The translations under genes were made by a program, and so were the position numbers. Below the pieces are notes generated by a model, which searched no databases, was not told the origin of the DNA, and saw only the letters and a program-made list of their open reading frames with translations. Below are positions 24,498-32,885 of a DNA stretch of 64,000 nucleotides, piece after piece. Origin of the DNA: Streptomyces litmocidini (GTDB lineage Bacteria; Actinomycetota; Actinomycetes; Streptomycetales; Streptomycetaceae); the NCBI RefSeq assembly GCF_014649755.1, contig NZ_BMTQ01000009.1:1-64000 (forward strand). The letters run 5' to 3'. The stretch's first letter is position 1, and each line of letters begins with the position of its first letter.

Positions 24498-24833
24498 GTG
24501 ACCGGCGGCGGGCCGGTCCGTTGTGAGGGTGTGACCTCAACACGACGCATCTCCTCGATCCTCGCCGTCGCCGCCGCCTTCTCGTGCCTCGGCGCCTCCG
24601 CGGCGTCCGCCGCGACCGCCGCCGAAGCCACCGGACCTCTGGGGCCCAAGATCAATCCGATCAGCGAGCTCGACGAACTCACCATGACCGGCATCCCCGA
24701 GGAGTCCCGCGGGCGGTTCCCGGGCATCGCCGGCCAGCTGAACGGCCTCGACCGGCTGAACGAGCTGGGGCAGCTGCACCAGCTCACCGACCAGGCGGCA
24801 CCGGTGGCCGGGCTGCTCCCCGTCTCCGCCTGA
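24498..24833 (+). CDS. Small secreted hypothetical protein
   Basis: 111 residues from GTG 24498 (GGGGG ribosome site) with a clear signal peptide ending at ASAASAA near residue 40, leaving a mature protein of about 70 residues rich in Leu, Gly and Asn (GQLNGLDRLNELGQLHQL). Such small exported streptomycete proteins often act at the cell surface. It is not a recognisable chaplin or rodlin. An alternative GTG at 24531 would give a tidier signal peptide but lacks a well-spaced ribosome site. Confidence 0.6.
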   Translation: MTGGGPVRCEGVTSTRRISSILAVAAAFSCLGASAASAATAAEATGPLGPKINPISELDELTMTGIPEESRGRFPGIAGQLNGLDRLNELGQLHQLTDQAAPVAGLLPVSA

Positions 24834-24855
24834 CCGACACGACCGAACTCCTCCG

Positions 24856-24886
24856 AAGGTCCGGTGCCCCGACGGCACCGGGCCTT
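24856..24886. terminator. Bidirectional terminator between convergent genes
   Basis: A 13-bp stem with one G-T pair (24856-24868 with 24874-24886) lies between the small secreted protein gene and the convergent AhpD-like gene. Confidence 0.8.
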
Positions 24887-24905
24887 CGCCGTGCCCGCCC
24901 CCGGA

Positions 24906-25397
24906 TCAGGGCGCGGCGGGGTTCTCCCGTACGGGGTGCCCGCTCAGGATCGAGACCCGGTTGAAGGCGTTGATGGTGATCGCGACCCAGATCACCGCCG
25001 AGATCTCCTCGTCGCCCAGCACCCGGCGGGCGCCGTCGAAGGCGCGCTCCCGGGCGAGGGAGTCGGAGGGGGCGGTGGTGGCCTCCGCGAGGGCCAGGGC
25101 GGCGCGCTCCCGGTCCGTGAAGAGCTCGGTGTCGCGCCAGGCGGGGAGCACTCCCAGACGGCGGGTCGTCTCGCCCGCGCGCAGGGCGGCCCTGGTGTGC
25201 ACGTCGAGGCAGTACGCGCAGCCGTTGAGCTGGGACACGCGGAGGTTGACCAGCTCCACCAGGATGCGGTCGAGCCCCGCCTCGGCGGCCGTCGCGCGCA
25301 CGGCGTCCGCCGTCTGGACCAGCGCGTGGTAGGCCTTGGGGCTCTGCTTGTCGACGTAGATCCGCCTGTCCGCCGGGACTCCTGCCGTGTCGCTCAC
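24906..25397 (-). CDS. Carboxymuconolactone decarboxylase/AhpD-like peroxidase-fold protein
   Basis: 163 residues, all-helical CMD fold. The redox motif NGCAYCLDVHTRAALRAG (CxxC followed by His, about 60-77) is the AhpD-type active site that reduces peroxiredoxins or peroxides. GTG 25397 has GGAAGGAG seven bases upstream. It is divergent from the pirin gene with only 125 bases between them, and similar AhpD-like/pirin pairs are likely redox-regulated together. Confidence 0.9.
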   Translation of the reverse strand: MSDTAGVPADRRIYVDKQSPKAYHALVQTADAVRATAAEAGLDRILVELVNLRVSQLNGCAYCLDVHTRAALRAGETTRRLGVLPAWRDTELFTDRERAALALAEATTAPSDSLARERAFDGARRVLGDEEISAVIWVAITINAFNRVSILSGHPVRENPAAP

Positions 25398-25522
25398 CGT
25401 GCGCTCCTTCCGGGCCGGGCCGGCCTCGTCCGCGAACGGTGCGTGTCACCGTCGCAGGGGCTATCATCATCCATGATTGTTTAAAATGAAACTACCCGGC
25501 GGCTTTCTCGAAGGGGCCAGAC

Positions 25523-26446
25523 ATGAGCATCGCGGAGATCGAGGTACTGACCGCGCGGGACGTCCCGCTGGGCGGCCCCCGGGCGATGACCGTACGGCGC
25601 ACGCTCCCGCAGCGCGCGCGGACGCTGATCGGCGCCTGGTGCTTCGCCGACCACTACGGCCCCGACGACGTCGCCGAGTCGGGCGGCATGGACGTCGCCC
25701 CGCACCCGCACATCGGACTGCAGACCGTGAGCTGGCTGTTCAGCGGCGAGATCGAGCACCGCGACAGCCTCGGCAGCCACGCGTACGTACGGCCGGGGGA
25801 GCTGAACCTCATGACCGGCGGGTACGGCATCAGCCACTCTGAGGTCTCCACCCCCCGCACCACCGTCCTGCACGGCGTCCAGCTGTGGGTGGCCCTCCCC
25901 GAGGAACACCGGAACACCGCCCGGGACTTCCAGCACCACGCCCCCGGAACGGTCCGCGTCGACGGCGCGGACGTAAGGGTCTTCCTCGGGTCGCTCGCCG
26001 GCTCGACCTCCCCGGTGCGCACCTTCACCCCGCTGCTCGGCGCCGAACTCCTCGTCGACCCGGGTGCGACCGTCACCCTCCCCGTCGACCCCGGCTTCGA
26101 ACACGGCCTGCTCGTCGACACCGGGGAGATCCGCATGGCCGGAACGCTTCTGCGCCCGGCCGAACTGGGATACGCCCCCACCGGAGCCGGGACGCTCACC
26201 CTGACCAACGAGTCGGACGCCCCCGCCCGCGCGGTCCTCCTCGGCGGAACGCCGTTCGAGGAGGAGATCGTGATGTGGTGGAACTTCATCGGCCGCAGCC
26301 ACGAGGACGTCGCCGAGGCCCGCGAGGAGTGGGAGAAGGTCTCCGACCGCTTCGGCGAGGTCGCCGGCTACCCCGGCGACCGCCTCCCCGCCCCCGCCCT
26401 GCCCAACGCCCGGATCGCGCCGCGCAAGAACCCCGCACACCGCTGA
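25523..26446 (+). CDS. Pirin-family bicupin
   Basis: 307 residues, slightly longer than typical bacterial pirins (~280). The N-terminal cupin has the metal-binding His residues in HPHIGLQTVSWLF and SGEIEHRDSLGS, followed by PGELNLMTGGYGISHSE. Some pirins oxidise quercetin with iron, others regulate enzymes by binding; which applies is not visible. Promoter elements probably lie in the AT-rich stretch 25460-25497, where ATCATCCATGAT has matching 5-bp arms. An 18-bp hairpin follows at 26511-26557. Confidence 0.9.
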   Translation: MSIAEIEVLTARDVPLGGPRAMTVRRTLPQRARTLIGAWCFADHYGPDDVAESGGMDVAPHPHIGLQTVSWLFSGEIEHRDSLGSHAYVRPGELNLMTGGYGISHSEVSTPRTTVLHGVQLWVALPEEHRNTARDFQHHAPGTVRVDGADVRVFLGSLAGSTSPVRTFTPLLGAELLVDPGATVTLPVDPGFEHGLLVDTGEIRMAGTLLRPAELGYAPTGAGTLTLTNESDAPARAVLLGGTPFEEEIVMWWNFIGRSHEDVAEAREEWEKVSDRFGEVAGYPGDRLPAPALPNARIAPRKNPAHR

Positions 26447-26510
26447 CCCGGGTTTTCCCTGCCGAGCCGAGGTGGGGGCGGGGGATGCCCGGCCGCGTCT
26501 GCAGCTGCCG

Positions 26511-26557
26511 GCGCGACTGCGGGAGGGGGCGTGTCGCAGCCCCTCCCGCAGTCGCGC
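26511..26557. terminator. Terminator after the pirin gene
   Basis: A perfect 18-bp inverted repeat (26511-26528 with 26540-26557) with an 11-nt loop. It also marks the left edge of the insertion-sequence graveyard. Confidence 0.85.
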
Positions 26558-26647
26558 GGTCGGCGGGTGTGCTTCCAGGGTGTGCTCGTGTGCGAGCAGG
26601 TCCGGTCAGCTGGATGCCGGCCTCTCGCCGACTTGGATGACGGGCCG

Positions 26648-27190
26648 TCAGGCGCCACGGTGGCGCGGCGCAGGATGCGGCGGCGGGCCGGTCTCGGCGC
26701 CGTACGCGCCGGCGGGTGAAGCTCCGCAGTCGGCGAGCCCGTTCGGCCGGACCTCGATCACAGCGAACCGCGAGGTCATCGGGCCTTTGCCGCCGTTTCG
26801 CCAGAAGACCTCTTCGAAGACCGTGTCCGGGGTGGTGAACGAGGTCAGGGGCCGGACCGGCAGCCCGAGAGCCGGCCGGGGCGTGGAGACGTGCCCGATC
26901 CCGTCGGGGATCCCGGCTCTCCGTCGCCGTTCCTCGTCGTCCGCCCGTTCCTCGTCGTCCGCCCGTTCCTCGGGCAGGAACAACTCCCACTCCAGCGGGC
27001 AGGACGCGGTGTCGGTGGCCGCGTGCACGCTGACCGCGACCCGGCGGTTCGCCCGCTCGCCCAACGCTCCGCAGCACTGCCGGGCCACCCCCGCCGAAGC
27101 GGTGCCGGACCGGGGGAACGACACATCGTCGATCACCCGCACCTCGGGCGCGATCGCCTCGCTCAACCGCTCGACGATCCGCCGCCCCAC
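26648..27190 (-). pseudogene. IS701-family transposase relic, internally deleted
   Basis: 180 residues that join two separated parts of an IS701-type transposase. The first, VIDDVSFPRSGTASAGVARQ then NRRVAVSVHAATDTASCPLE and WELFLPEE, is the catalytic core around the first DDE aspartate. The last part, FEEVFWRNGGKGPMTSRFA, is from near the C-terminus. The stretch between (second Asp and Glu) is missing, and the N-terminus is cut at about 27,190. An 18-bp tandem duplication (26928-26963) adds a repeated ADDEER. It cannot encode an active enzyme. Confidence 0.8.
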
Positions 27191-27570
27191 CGGCGCTGGC
27201 CTGAGTCGGGGATCCGTCGGCAGGAGGCGGCGACTTTGTCGAGGATCTCGTCGGCTGTCTTCGTCCAGACGAAGGCTGCCTTCGTCCGGACGAACGGCCT
27301 GGGGTGGTCGTCCCAGTCGGTGAGCCAGGCCCGGATGTCGCGTTCAAGTGCCTGGACGGAGCGCTGGACACCAGGCTTGAGCTTCTTCTGGGTCAGCTCG
27401 GCGAACCGCCGCTCCACCAGGTTCAGCCAGGACGCGCTGGTCGGCGTGAAGCGCAGGTGGAACCGCGGGGGAGACAGCAGCCACCTCTTCACGCCGGGCG
27501 TCTCGTGGGTCGCGCAGGTGGCCGGGGCCAGGTGGATCTGGAGGACTGCCGGTACTTCCTTGAGCCTTTT
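27163..27570 (-). pseudogene. IS630-family transposase relic (C-terminal part)
   Basis: The frame reads from just after a TGA at 27571-27573. It shows VLQIHLAPATCATHETPGVK, FHLRFTPTSASWLNLVERRF then AELTQKKLKPGVQRS, and ends ADEILDKVAASCRR. These are the second-Asp-to-C-terminal blocks of IS630/Tc1-type DDE transposases (family: VHLVLDNYxTHK and FTPTSASWLNQVERWF). The catalytic Asp of the DNY motif is changed (LAPAT). A duplicated FVRTKAAF stretch lies near the end. Its 3' end overlaps the IS701 relic. Confidence 0.8.
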
Positions 27571-27590
27571 TCAACCTCGGTTCGAGCAGG

Positions 27591-28031
27591 TCATGTGGAA
27601 GGTGAGGACGCCTGCACGAGGCTGGTGGTGAGGGTGGTGCGGGTGGTGCTGCATCGCAGCTTGCGCAACAGTCGCCGGGTCTTGAGTGTGGCCATGGCCT
27701 GCTCGCCCAGTGCCCGGATTTCGGCATGGGCCCGGTCGGCCGCCTGCTGACCCGTGGAGAGCTTCTCCCCTCGACCGCGATACGGCACACGGACGGTTCC
27801 GCCTGCTCCTTGGTATCCCTTGTCGGTCCAGCAGCGGATGCCGGCCTCGGCCAGAGAGCCGAGGATGTCGTGCTCGCGGACCGCACGAAGGTCGTGAACG
27901 GCTCTGGGCAGCGCAGGTGAGGCCCACAGCAGTTTCCCTGCCGGGTCGTCCAGGACTTGCACGTTCATGCCGTGCTTTTTGTGTTTGCCGGAAGGGAAGG
28001 GCTGGTCAGCAGCGATGCGGTCGATCGGTGC
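27591..28031 (-). pseudogene. IS5-family (DDE, HARBI-like) transposase relic
   Basis: About 147 codons carry IDRIAADQPFPSGKHKKHGM, VQVLDDPAGKLLWASPALPR then AVHDLRAVREHDIL, CWTDKGYQGAGG and EQAMATLKTRRLLRKLRC. These match the C-terminal two-thirds of a Streptomyces IS5/ISL2-like transposase. The N-terminus is missing and the next gene begins 67 bases beyond. It is the third transposase remnant in a row on the minus strand. Confidence 0.8.
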
Positions 28032-28097
28032 GCGATGAGGCGCGGAGAACGTAAATGCGTCGACAGCACCCCTCGGCATTCGGCACAGTGGCCGCCC

Positions 28098-28838
28098 GTG
28101 ACGAGCAGTGAACTGTGGACCCGTGCGACCGCCGACCGCTACGACGCCGAGGAGGCCGAAGCGTCCTCGGCTGCCGTTCTCGGACCGACCCTCGCCTTCC
28201 TGGCCGAGCTCGCCGGAGACGGCCGGGCGCTGGAGTTCGCCATCGGAACCGGACGGGTGGGAGTCCCGCTCCGGGAACGCGGCGTGCCGGTGGTGGGCGT
28301 CGAACTGTCCGAGCACATGGCGGCGGTGCTGCGGCGCAAGGTCGACGAGGACGCCCTCCCGGTAGTCATCGGGGACATGGCCACCACCGTCGTTCCCGGC
28401 GGGTTCGCCCTGGTCTACCTCGTCTACAACACCATCACGAACCTGCTCACGCAGGACGAGCAGGTCGAGTGCTTCCGCAACGCCGCACGGCATCTGGAGC
28501 CCGGAGGGCGGTTCGTCATCGAGCTGGGTGTGCCGCCGCTGCGGCTCCTGCCGCCCGGCCAGGTCGCGGTGCCGTTCGACGTCTCCCAGCGGCATCTCGG
28601 CTTCGACACCTTCGACCTGGTCGAGCAGATGCTCGTCTCGCACCACTTCACCCGCGACGGCGACGACGGCCGCTACCGCCGCGAGAACTCCCGGCACCGG
28701 TACGCCTGGCCGGCCGAGCTCGACCTGATGGCACGGATCGCCGGGCTCGAACTGGAACGTCGCGTTGCGGACTGGGACGGGTCTCCGTTCACCCAGGACT
28801 CCGCGAAGCACGTCTCCGTGTGGCGCAAGCCGGCCTGA
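28098..28838 (+). CDS. Class I SAM-dependent methyltransferase
   Basis: 246 residues with motif I LEFAIGTGRVGVPLRERGVP (about 36-55), an acidic end of strand 2 (GVELSEHM), and post-motif VVIGDMATT, followed by YNTITNLLTQDEQVECFRNA, typical of small-molecule methyltransferases. It is cytoplasmic with unknown substrate. GTG 28098 is chosen because homologues start at this SELWTRATADRYDAE segment; the ribosome site is weak. It sits at the right edge of the transposase graveyard, so its native promoter may have been replaced. Confidence 0.82.
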   Translation: MTSSELWTRATADRYDAEEAEASSAAVLGPTLAFLAELAGDGRALEFAIGTGRVGVPLRERGVPVVGVELSEHMAAVLRRKVDEDALPVVIGDMATTVVPGGFALVYLVYNTITNLLTQDEQVECFRNAARHLEPGGRFVIELGVPPLRLLPPGQVAVPFDVSQRHLGFDTFDLVEQMLVSHHFTRDGDDGRYRRENSRHRYAWPAELDLMARIAGLELERRVADWDGSPFTQDSAKHVSVWRKPA

Positions 28839-28877
28839 GGCCGGCCAGCGGGCCGTCGACGTCGGCCGTGCCTGTCT

Positions 28878-28898
28878 TGAACTTCCCTCGGGAGTTCA
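28878..28898. promoter_or_regulatory. Isolated inverted repeat resembling a MerR-type operator
   Basis: TGAACT and AGTTCA (28878-28883 and 28893-28898) flank CCCTCGGG-like inner symmetry in the 234-base spacer 28839-29072. No MerR gene is nearby. It could also be a weak terminator for the methyltransferase gene. Nothing else is seen in the spacer. Confidence 0.3.
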
Positions 28899-29072
28899 GG
28901 CGGCGCCGGCAGGTCAGCCACCTTGTCCGGGGTTCGGCGTTCGCCGAACCGGAGCGACGTACCGAGGGCGATGACGGCCGCGATCAGGAAGCAGGCCGGT
29001 ACGGCCGGGAAGGGTCCGCCCCGGCTCGGCCCGTGGCGTCGGGGCAGGACACGGCAGGCCCCTGTGGATCGG

Positions 29073-30230
29073 TCACGCGACCGGCTTGCCGGGCTGGTCG
29101 TGGGTGGCGCAGTGGATCCCGCCGCCGCCCGTGGCGATGGTGTCGATGTTCAACTGCACGATCTCCCGCTTGGGGAACTGCTCCTGCAGGATGCCCCGCG
29201 CCCGGTCGTCGGCCTTCCTGTCGCCGAACTTGGGCATGTACAGCGCGTCGTTGCCGATGTAGAAGTTGGCGTACGTCGACAGGAAGTCGTCGGTGTAGCC
29301 GGTGACCAGGTCGGGGTCGGGCTGCGGGAGGTCGATGATCTCGAAGTCGCGGCCCCGCGCGTCGGTCGCCTCGCCCAGCACGGACATGGCCTGGTCCGAG
29401 GAACGCGACCAGGAGTCGGCGGGCATCCCCGGGAACGCCCGGTCGAGCAGGATCACCCCGGGCGCCGTGAACCGCACGAGGCTGTCGACATGGGCGTCGG
29501 TGATGTCCTCGCCGCGCACGCCCTTCAGCCAGATCACCTTCTCCATGCCGAGCAGCTCCTTGAGCTCGGCCTCGATCCGGTCGCGGGACTTGCCCCGGTT
29601 GCGGTTGTCGTTGACGATCGAGCTCTCGGTGATCAGGAGGGTCCCCTCGCCGTCCGTCTCGAAGGAGCCGCCCTCGGCGACGAGAGGTGCCTGGACGCGG
29701 GGGATCCCGTACTTCCGCAGCAGGAGCCGGCCGACCCGGGCGTCGTTGTCGTGCGTCTGCTTGCCGCCCCAGCCGTTGAAGTTGAAGTCGACCCCTTCGA
29801 CCTTCCCGCCCTCCTCGACGAAGACGGGGACGGTGTCGCGGGCCCACAGGTCGTCGACCGGGAGCGGGATGACCTCGACACCGGATCCGCAGGCCTTCTG
29901 GGCGCCGGCGAGCTGTTCCGGCCGGGCCATCATCACGACGTACTCGTACTCCGAGACGGCCCGTGCGACCCGTGCGATGTCCTGTCGCACGTAGGGGAGG
30001 TCGTCCTCCCAGACGGACTCCAGCGCGGGCCACGACATGAAGGTGCGGGCGTGGCTCTCCCACTCGGCGGGCATCCGGCGCTCCGCGTCCGTCGGTGCGT
30101 CCTGCCCCGCGGTGGAGGAGCCCGCCGAGGGGCCGGGGTCGCCGGGGCCGCAGGCCGAGGCGCCGAAGGCGAGGGCGCCGGCTCCGGCGAGAACGCGCAG
30201 GGCCGAGCGGCGGGAGGGGAGAGTGGACAT
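29073..30230 (-). CDS. Agmatine/peptidyl-arginine deiminase family protein 1 (Tat lipoprotein)
   Basis: 385 residues. The N-terminus SRRSALRVLAGAGALAFGAS followed by ACG combines a twin-arginine motif with a lipobox cysteine, so it is probably a membrane-tethered lipoprotein outside the cell. The catalytic domain (PAD_porph/agmatine deiminase family) has MPAEWESHARTFMSWP, DDLWARDTVPVF, EGGSFETDGEGTLLITESS, DITDAHVDS and the nucleophile in GGGGIHCATH (Cys374). It should hydrolyse a guanidinium group to a ureido group plus ammonia. The usual WxRDxGP is WARDTVP here, a change beside the substrate carboxylate/amine pocket. A promoter with operator lies at 30394-30422. Confidence 0.9.
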   Translation of the reverse strand: MSTLPSRRSALRVLAGAGALAFGASACGPGDPGPSAGSSTAGQDAPTDAERRMPAEWESHARTFMSWPALESVWEDDLPYVRQDIARVARAVSEYEYVVMMARPEQLAGAQKACGSGVEVIPLPVDDLWARDTVPVFVEEGGKVEGVDFNFNGWGGKQTHDNDARVGRLLLRKYGIPRVQAPLVAEGGSFETDGEGTLLITESSIVNDNRNRGKSRDRIEAELKELLGMEKVIWLKGVRGEDITDAHVDSLVRFTAPGVILLDRAFPGMPADSWSRSSDQAMSVLGEATDARGRDFEIIDLPQPDPDLVTGYTDDFLSTYANFYIGNDALYMPKFGDRKADDRARGILQEQFPKREIVQLNIDTIATGGGGIHCATHDQPGKPVA

Positions 30231-30393
30231 GGGGTCTCCGATCGTGGGCTTGCGGGACCAGGGATCCGGCGGAGGGAGGGGCGTCAGCGAGGGGAGAAAC
30301 GCGTGGATCGCGGCCCGTGCCCGTGAACAGGGTGCACGTGCTGCTCCGGGAATCGCCGGTACCGCAAGGATGCACACGGCTTTCGTGTCGCCC

Positions 30394-30422
30394 ACTGTGA
30401 CACTGGCTGAATATTCAGTCAA
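30394..30422 (-). promoter_or_regulatory. Promoter and TetR-type operator 1 (deiminase 1)
   Basis: On the minus strand TTGACT (-35) is followed by 17 bases and CACAGT (-10). The palindrome GACTGAA-TA-TTCAGCC overlaps the -35 and spacer. It is one of six copies between 30.4 and 45.2 kb. The transcript leader would be about 160 bases. Confidence 0.82.
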
Positions 30423-30493
30423 ATTCCTTGCCGGGGGAGGGCGCCGTGGTGTCGCACGGAGTGGCCCTTGCCGCAGACGCCGGGCACTCGCCC

Positions 30494-31072
30494 TCAGTCC
30501 CTCAGCCGCTCGAGTTCCACGGTGACCGCCTCCTTCGCCAGCTCGCGGGCGTGGGCCAGTGGCAGGGCGCCGCTCAGCCATCGCGTGCTGAGCCCTTCGA
30601 GGAGGGCGGTCAGCCGCTCGGCGGATGCCGTGAGGGCCGGGGCGGGCGCGGTGGGCCGGATGCGGCCCAGGAGGTCCGCGACATCGTGGATCCAGGTCAG
30701 GGTGGCCCTGGCCAGGTCTCCGCGCAGCTCGGGTTCGAAGACCGCGCTGGCGCGCAGTTCGCCCCACGCCGTGCTGTTCTCGCGGACTTCGGGCAGGTCC
30801 TGGAACTCGAGGAGCAGGGACCGTTCCAGCTCTCGACGGGCGTCGTGCGCGCCGCCGTCCTCGTCGTCGGACGTGTAGCGGTCGGCCCGGTCGCTGATGA
30901 ACTCCAGCGTGTGGCGCAGGACGCCGGCGCGGTCCTTGAAGTGGTAGTAGATCAGCGCGGTGGAGACCCCGGCCTCGGTCGCCAGCTCTTCCATGCGCAG
31001 CCCGCGCACCCCTCGCCTGGCTATGACTCGGGCGGCACCTTCCAGGATGGCCCTTCGGCGGTCCGTCGACAT
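30494..31072 (-). CDS. TetR-family repressor 1 of the deiminase regulon
   Basis: 192 residues. The N-terminal HTH (ARVIARRGVRGLRMEELA, then AGVSTALIYYHFKDRAG, about 13-50) precedes a helical ligand-binding domain. It is very similar to the second TetR at 34281-34859: the recognition segment STALIYYHFKDRAG is identical and long blocks such as EVRENSTAWGELRASAVF are shared. ATG 31072 follows GAGGGGG. It is divergent from the Ser/Thr kinase gene, with operator 2 between them, so it is probably autoregulated. The ligand is likely a guanidino or polyamine compound (inference from the target genes). Confidence 0.92.
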   Translation of the reverse strand: MSTDRRRAILEGAARVIARRGVRGLRMEELATEAGVSTALIYYHFKDRAGVLRHTLEFISDRADRYTSDDEDGGAHDARRELERSLLLEFQDLPEVRENSTAWGELRASAVFEPELRGDLARATLTWIHDVADLLGRIRPTAPAPALTASAERLTALLEGLSTRWLSGALPLAHARELAKEAVTVELERLRD

Positions 31073-31114
31073 GCGATCCCCCTCTTGAGTGGTCTGAACC
31101 AGCAGTGTCACATA

Positions 31115-31143
31115 TTGACTGAATCTTTAGTTAGAGGCACGAT
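31115..31143 (+). promoter_or_regulatory. Promoter and TetR-type operator 2 (kinase / tetR1)
   Basis: TTGACT (31115-31120), 17 bases, then CACGAT (31138-31143). The palindrome GACTGAA-TC-TTTAGTT is the least symmetric of the six. It lies between the divergent TetR 1 and kinase genes, 43 bases from the former and 60 from the latter. Confidence 0.78.
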
Positions 31144-31202
31144 GCGCCAGTTGTGTCAGCCGTCCGGCGTCAGTCACTCCGCACCGTCGAAAGAGCCCCC
31201 GC

Positions 31203-32747
31203 ATGTCCGCTCAGCTTCCTGCCGCACAGCCCGCCCATGCGGCGCTGTCGGCCGACGACCCCCGTGAGATCGGCGGCTATCGCCTCCAGGCCAGGCTGGG
31301 ATCGGGCGGCATGGGCGTGGTGTACCTGGCCCATACGCCCGGCGGTCGGCCCATCGCGCTGAAGGTGGTGCGGGAGGAGTTCGCGGGCGACCCCGAGTTC
31401 CGCCTGCGGTTCGCCCGGGAAGTGGCCAGCGCCGAGCGCATCCACGGCTTGTTCACCGCGCAGGTGGTGGCCTCGGGCGTGGACGCCCCGACCCCGTGGC
31501 TCGCCACCGCCTACGTCCCCGGGCCGTCCCTGCACCAGGTGGTCCAGCGGCACGGTCCGCTCCCGGTGCGTACGGCGCTGCTCCTCGCGGCCGGCATCGC
31601 CGAGGCCCTTCAGGCGATCCATCGGGCCGGCGTCGTCCATCGCGACCTCAAGCCCGCCAACGTGTTGATCGCCGAGGACGGACCCCGCGTCATCGACTTC
31701 GGCATCGCCCGCGCGGCCGACGCCACCGCTCTGACCGGTACGGGGCTGAGCATCGGTACCGCGGCGTTCATGGCACCCGAGCAGGCGCTGGGCCGGCCCG
31801 TGTCCCCGGCCACCGACGTCTTCGCGCTCGGCGCGCTCATCGCGTACGTGGCGGGCGGCGAAGCCCCCTTCGGCGCGGGGCCCGATTCGGCCGCGCTGTA
31901 CCGGGTGGTCCACGAACCGGCCGATCTCACCCGGGTGCCGCCCGAACTGCGGGATCTGCTCGTTCGGTGTCTGGCCAAGCGTCCGGAGGACCGCCCCACC
32001 ACCGCGGAACTGATGGCGGCCGTCCACGCGCATCCTCTGGTGGGGCCCCATCCGGAGTTCGCCGAGGGCTGGCTGCCGCAGCCGATCGCCGGCGAGGTGG
32101 CGGGGCGGGCCGTACGGACCGGGCCGGAGGCGTCCGTGCCGGGGCGGTCCGCATCGATTCATGCGCAGCCCACCCTCGCGGCTCCGGCATCGCCCCAGGT
32201 CCCGGCGGCGCCGCCCTCGCGCAGGGCGCCGAAGCGCGGGCGCCGTCGGACCGTGGCAGTGCCGGCGGTGCTCGCGCTCTTCGCACTGGCCGGTGGCGCC
32301 GTTTACGCGCTCGCCTCCCCGCAGGCGCCGGACGGCCGCGCCGACGGCCCGGACCCGGCGTCCTCCCCGGCCGTCTACGTCCCCGTCGGCAAGAGCGTCG
32401 AGCTGACCTCGCCGGATGCCACGTACGAGTTCGACCTGAAGGCGGGGAAGGTCGTCCCCTCGGACACCGCCGCCTGGTACCTGGCGCGCGACCGCTCCGA
32501 GTTCGTGCTCCCGGAGGACAGTGACGCCTTCGTCGCCGCCGGCGACGATCTCGGCCCCGCCGACTGCGTCCGGGGGATCGACACGGAACCGGTCACCAGA
32601 GTCGCCTTCGCGGACGTGGCCGACGAGCGCCCCTTCTGTATCCGCGGCGCCGACGGCCAGGACCTCGTCGTCGTGCGCCTGATCGAGGCGCACGACGACG
32701 GCGGGCCCGTCACGGCGGAGTTCGACCACTATCGCCGGGCCCGGTAG
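31203..32747 (+). CDS. Transmembrane Ser/Thr protein kinase (PknB type)
   Basis: 514 residues. The N-terminal Hanks-type kinase (about 24-285) has the glycine loop LGSGGMGVVYLA, Lys54, HRDLKPANVL (catalytic Asp148) and VIDFGIARA. A proline/arginine-rich linker leads to a membrane span at about 350-372, then an extracellular domain of about 140 residues with two cysteines (DCVRGI and FCIRGAD) that may bind a ligand or form a disulfide. There are no PASTA repeats. Operator 2 places it in the same regulon as the deiminases, so it may sense the extracellular substrate or product. The target protein is unknown. Confidence 0.92.
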   Translation: MSAQLPAAQPAHAALSADDPREIGGYRLQARLGSGGMGVVYLAHTPGGRPIALKVVREEFAGDPEFRLRFAREVASAERIHGLFTAQVVASGVDAPTPWLATAYVPGPSLHQVVQRHGPLPVRTALLLAAGIAEALQAIHRAGVVHRDLKPANVLIAEDGPRVIDFGIARAADATALTGTGLSIGTAAFMAPEQALGRPVSPATDVFALGALIAYVAGGEAPFGAGPDSAALYRVVHEPADLTRVPPELRDLLVRCLAKRPEDRPTTAELMAAVHAHPLVGPHPEFAEGWLPQPIAGEVAGRAVRTGPEASVPGRSASIHAQPTLAAPASPQVPAAPPSRRAPKRGRRRTVAVPAVLALFALAGGAVYALASPQAPDGRADGPDPASSPAVYVPVGKSVELTSPDATYEFDLKAGKVVPSDTAAWYLARDRSEFVLPEDSDAFVAAGDDLGPADCVRGIDTEPVTRVAFADVADERPFCIRGADGQDLVVVRLIEAHDDGGPVTAEFDHYRRAR

Positions 32748-32821
32748 GCCCGGCTCGCCCTCGAAGCCGTCCGCACTGCTCCAAGGGCTGCGAACTCGCG
32801 GGCCTGATCCTCTCAAGATAA

Positions 32822-32850
32822 TTGACTGAATTTTCAGTCTGCGACAGCAT
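32822..32850 (+). promoter_or_regulatory. Promoter and TetR-type operator 3 (deiminase 2)
   Basis: TTGACT (32822-32827), 17 bases, CAGCAT (32845-32850). The palindrome GACTGAA-TT-TTCAGTC (32824-32839) is perfect. The deiminase start codon is 36 bases downstream of the -10. Confidence 0.85.
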
Positions 32851-32885
32851 GCGGGGAACATCTCTTCCCCTCAGGTAGGAGTCTC

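Noticed and set aside
27591-28811. A single 406-codon minus-strand gene joining the IS5 relic and the methyltransferase region
   Set aside because: Only the last third (27591-28031) is transposase-like; the rest is antisense to the methyltransferase.
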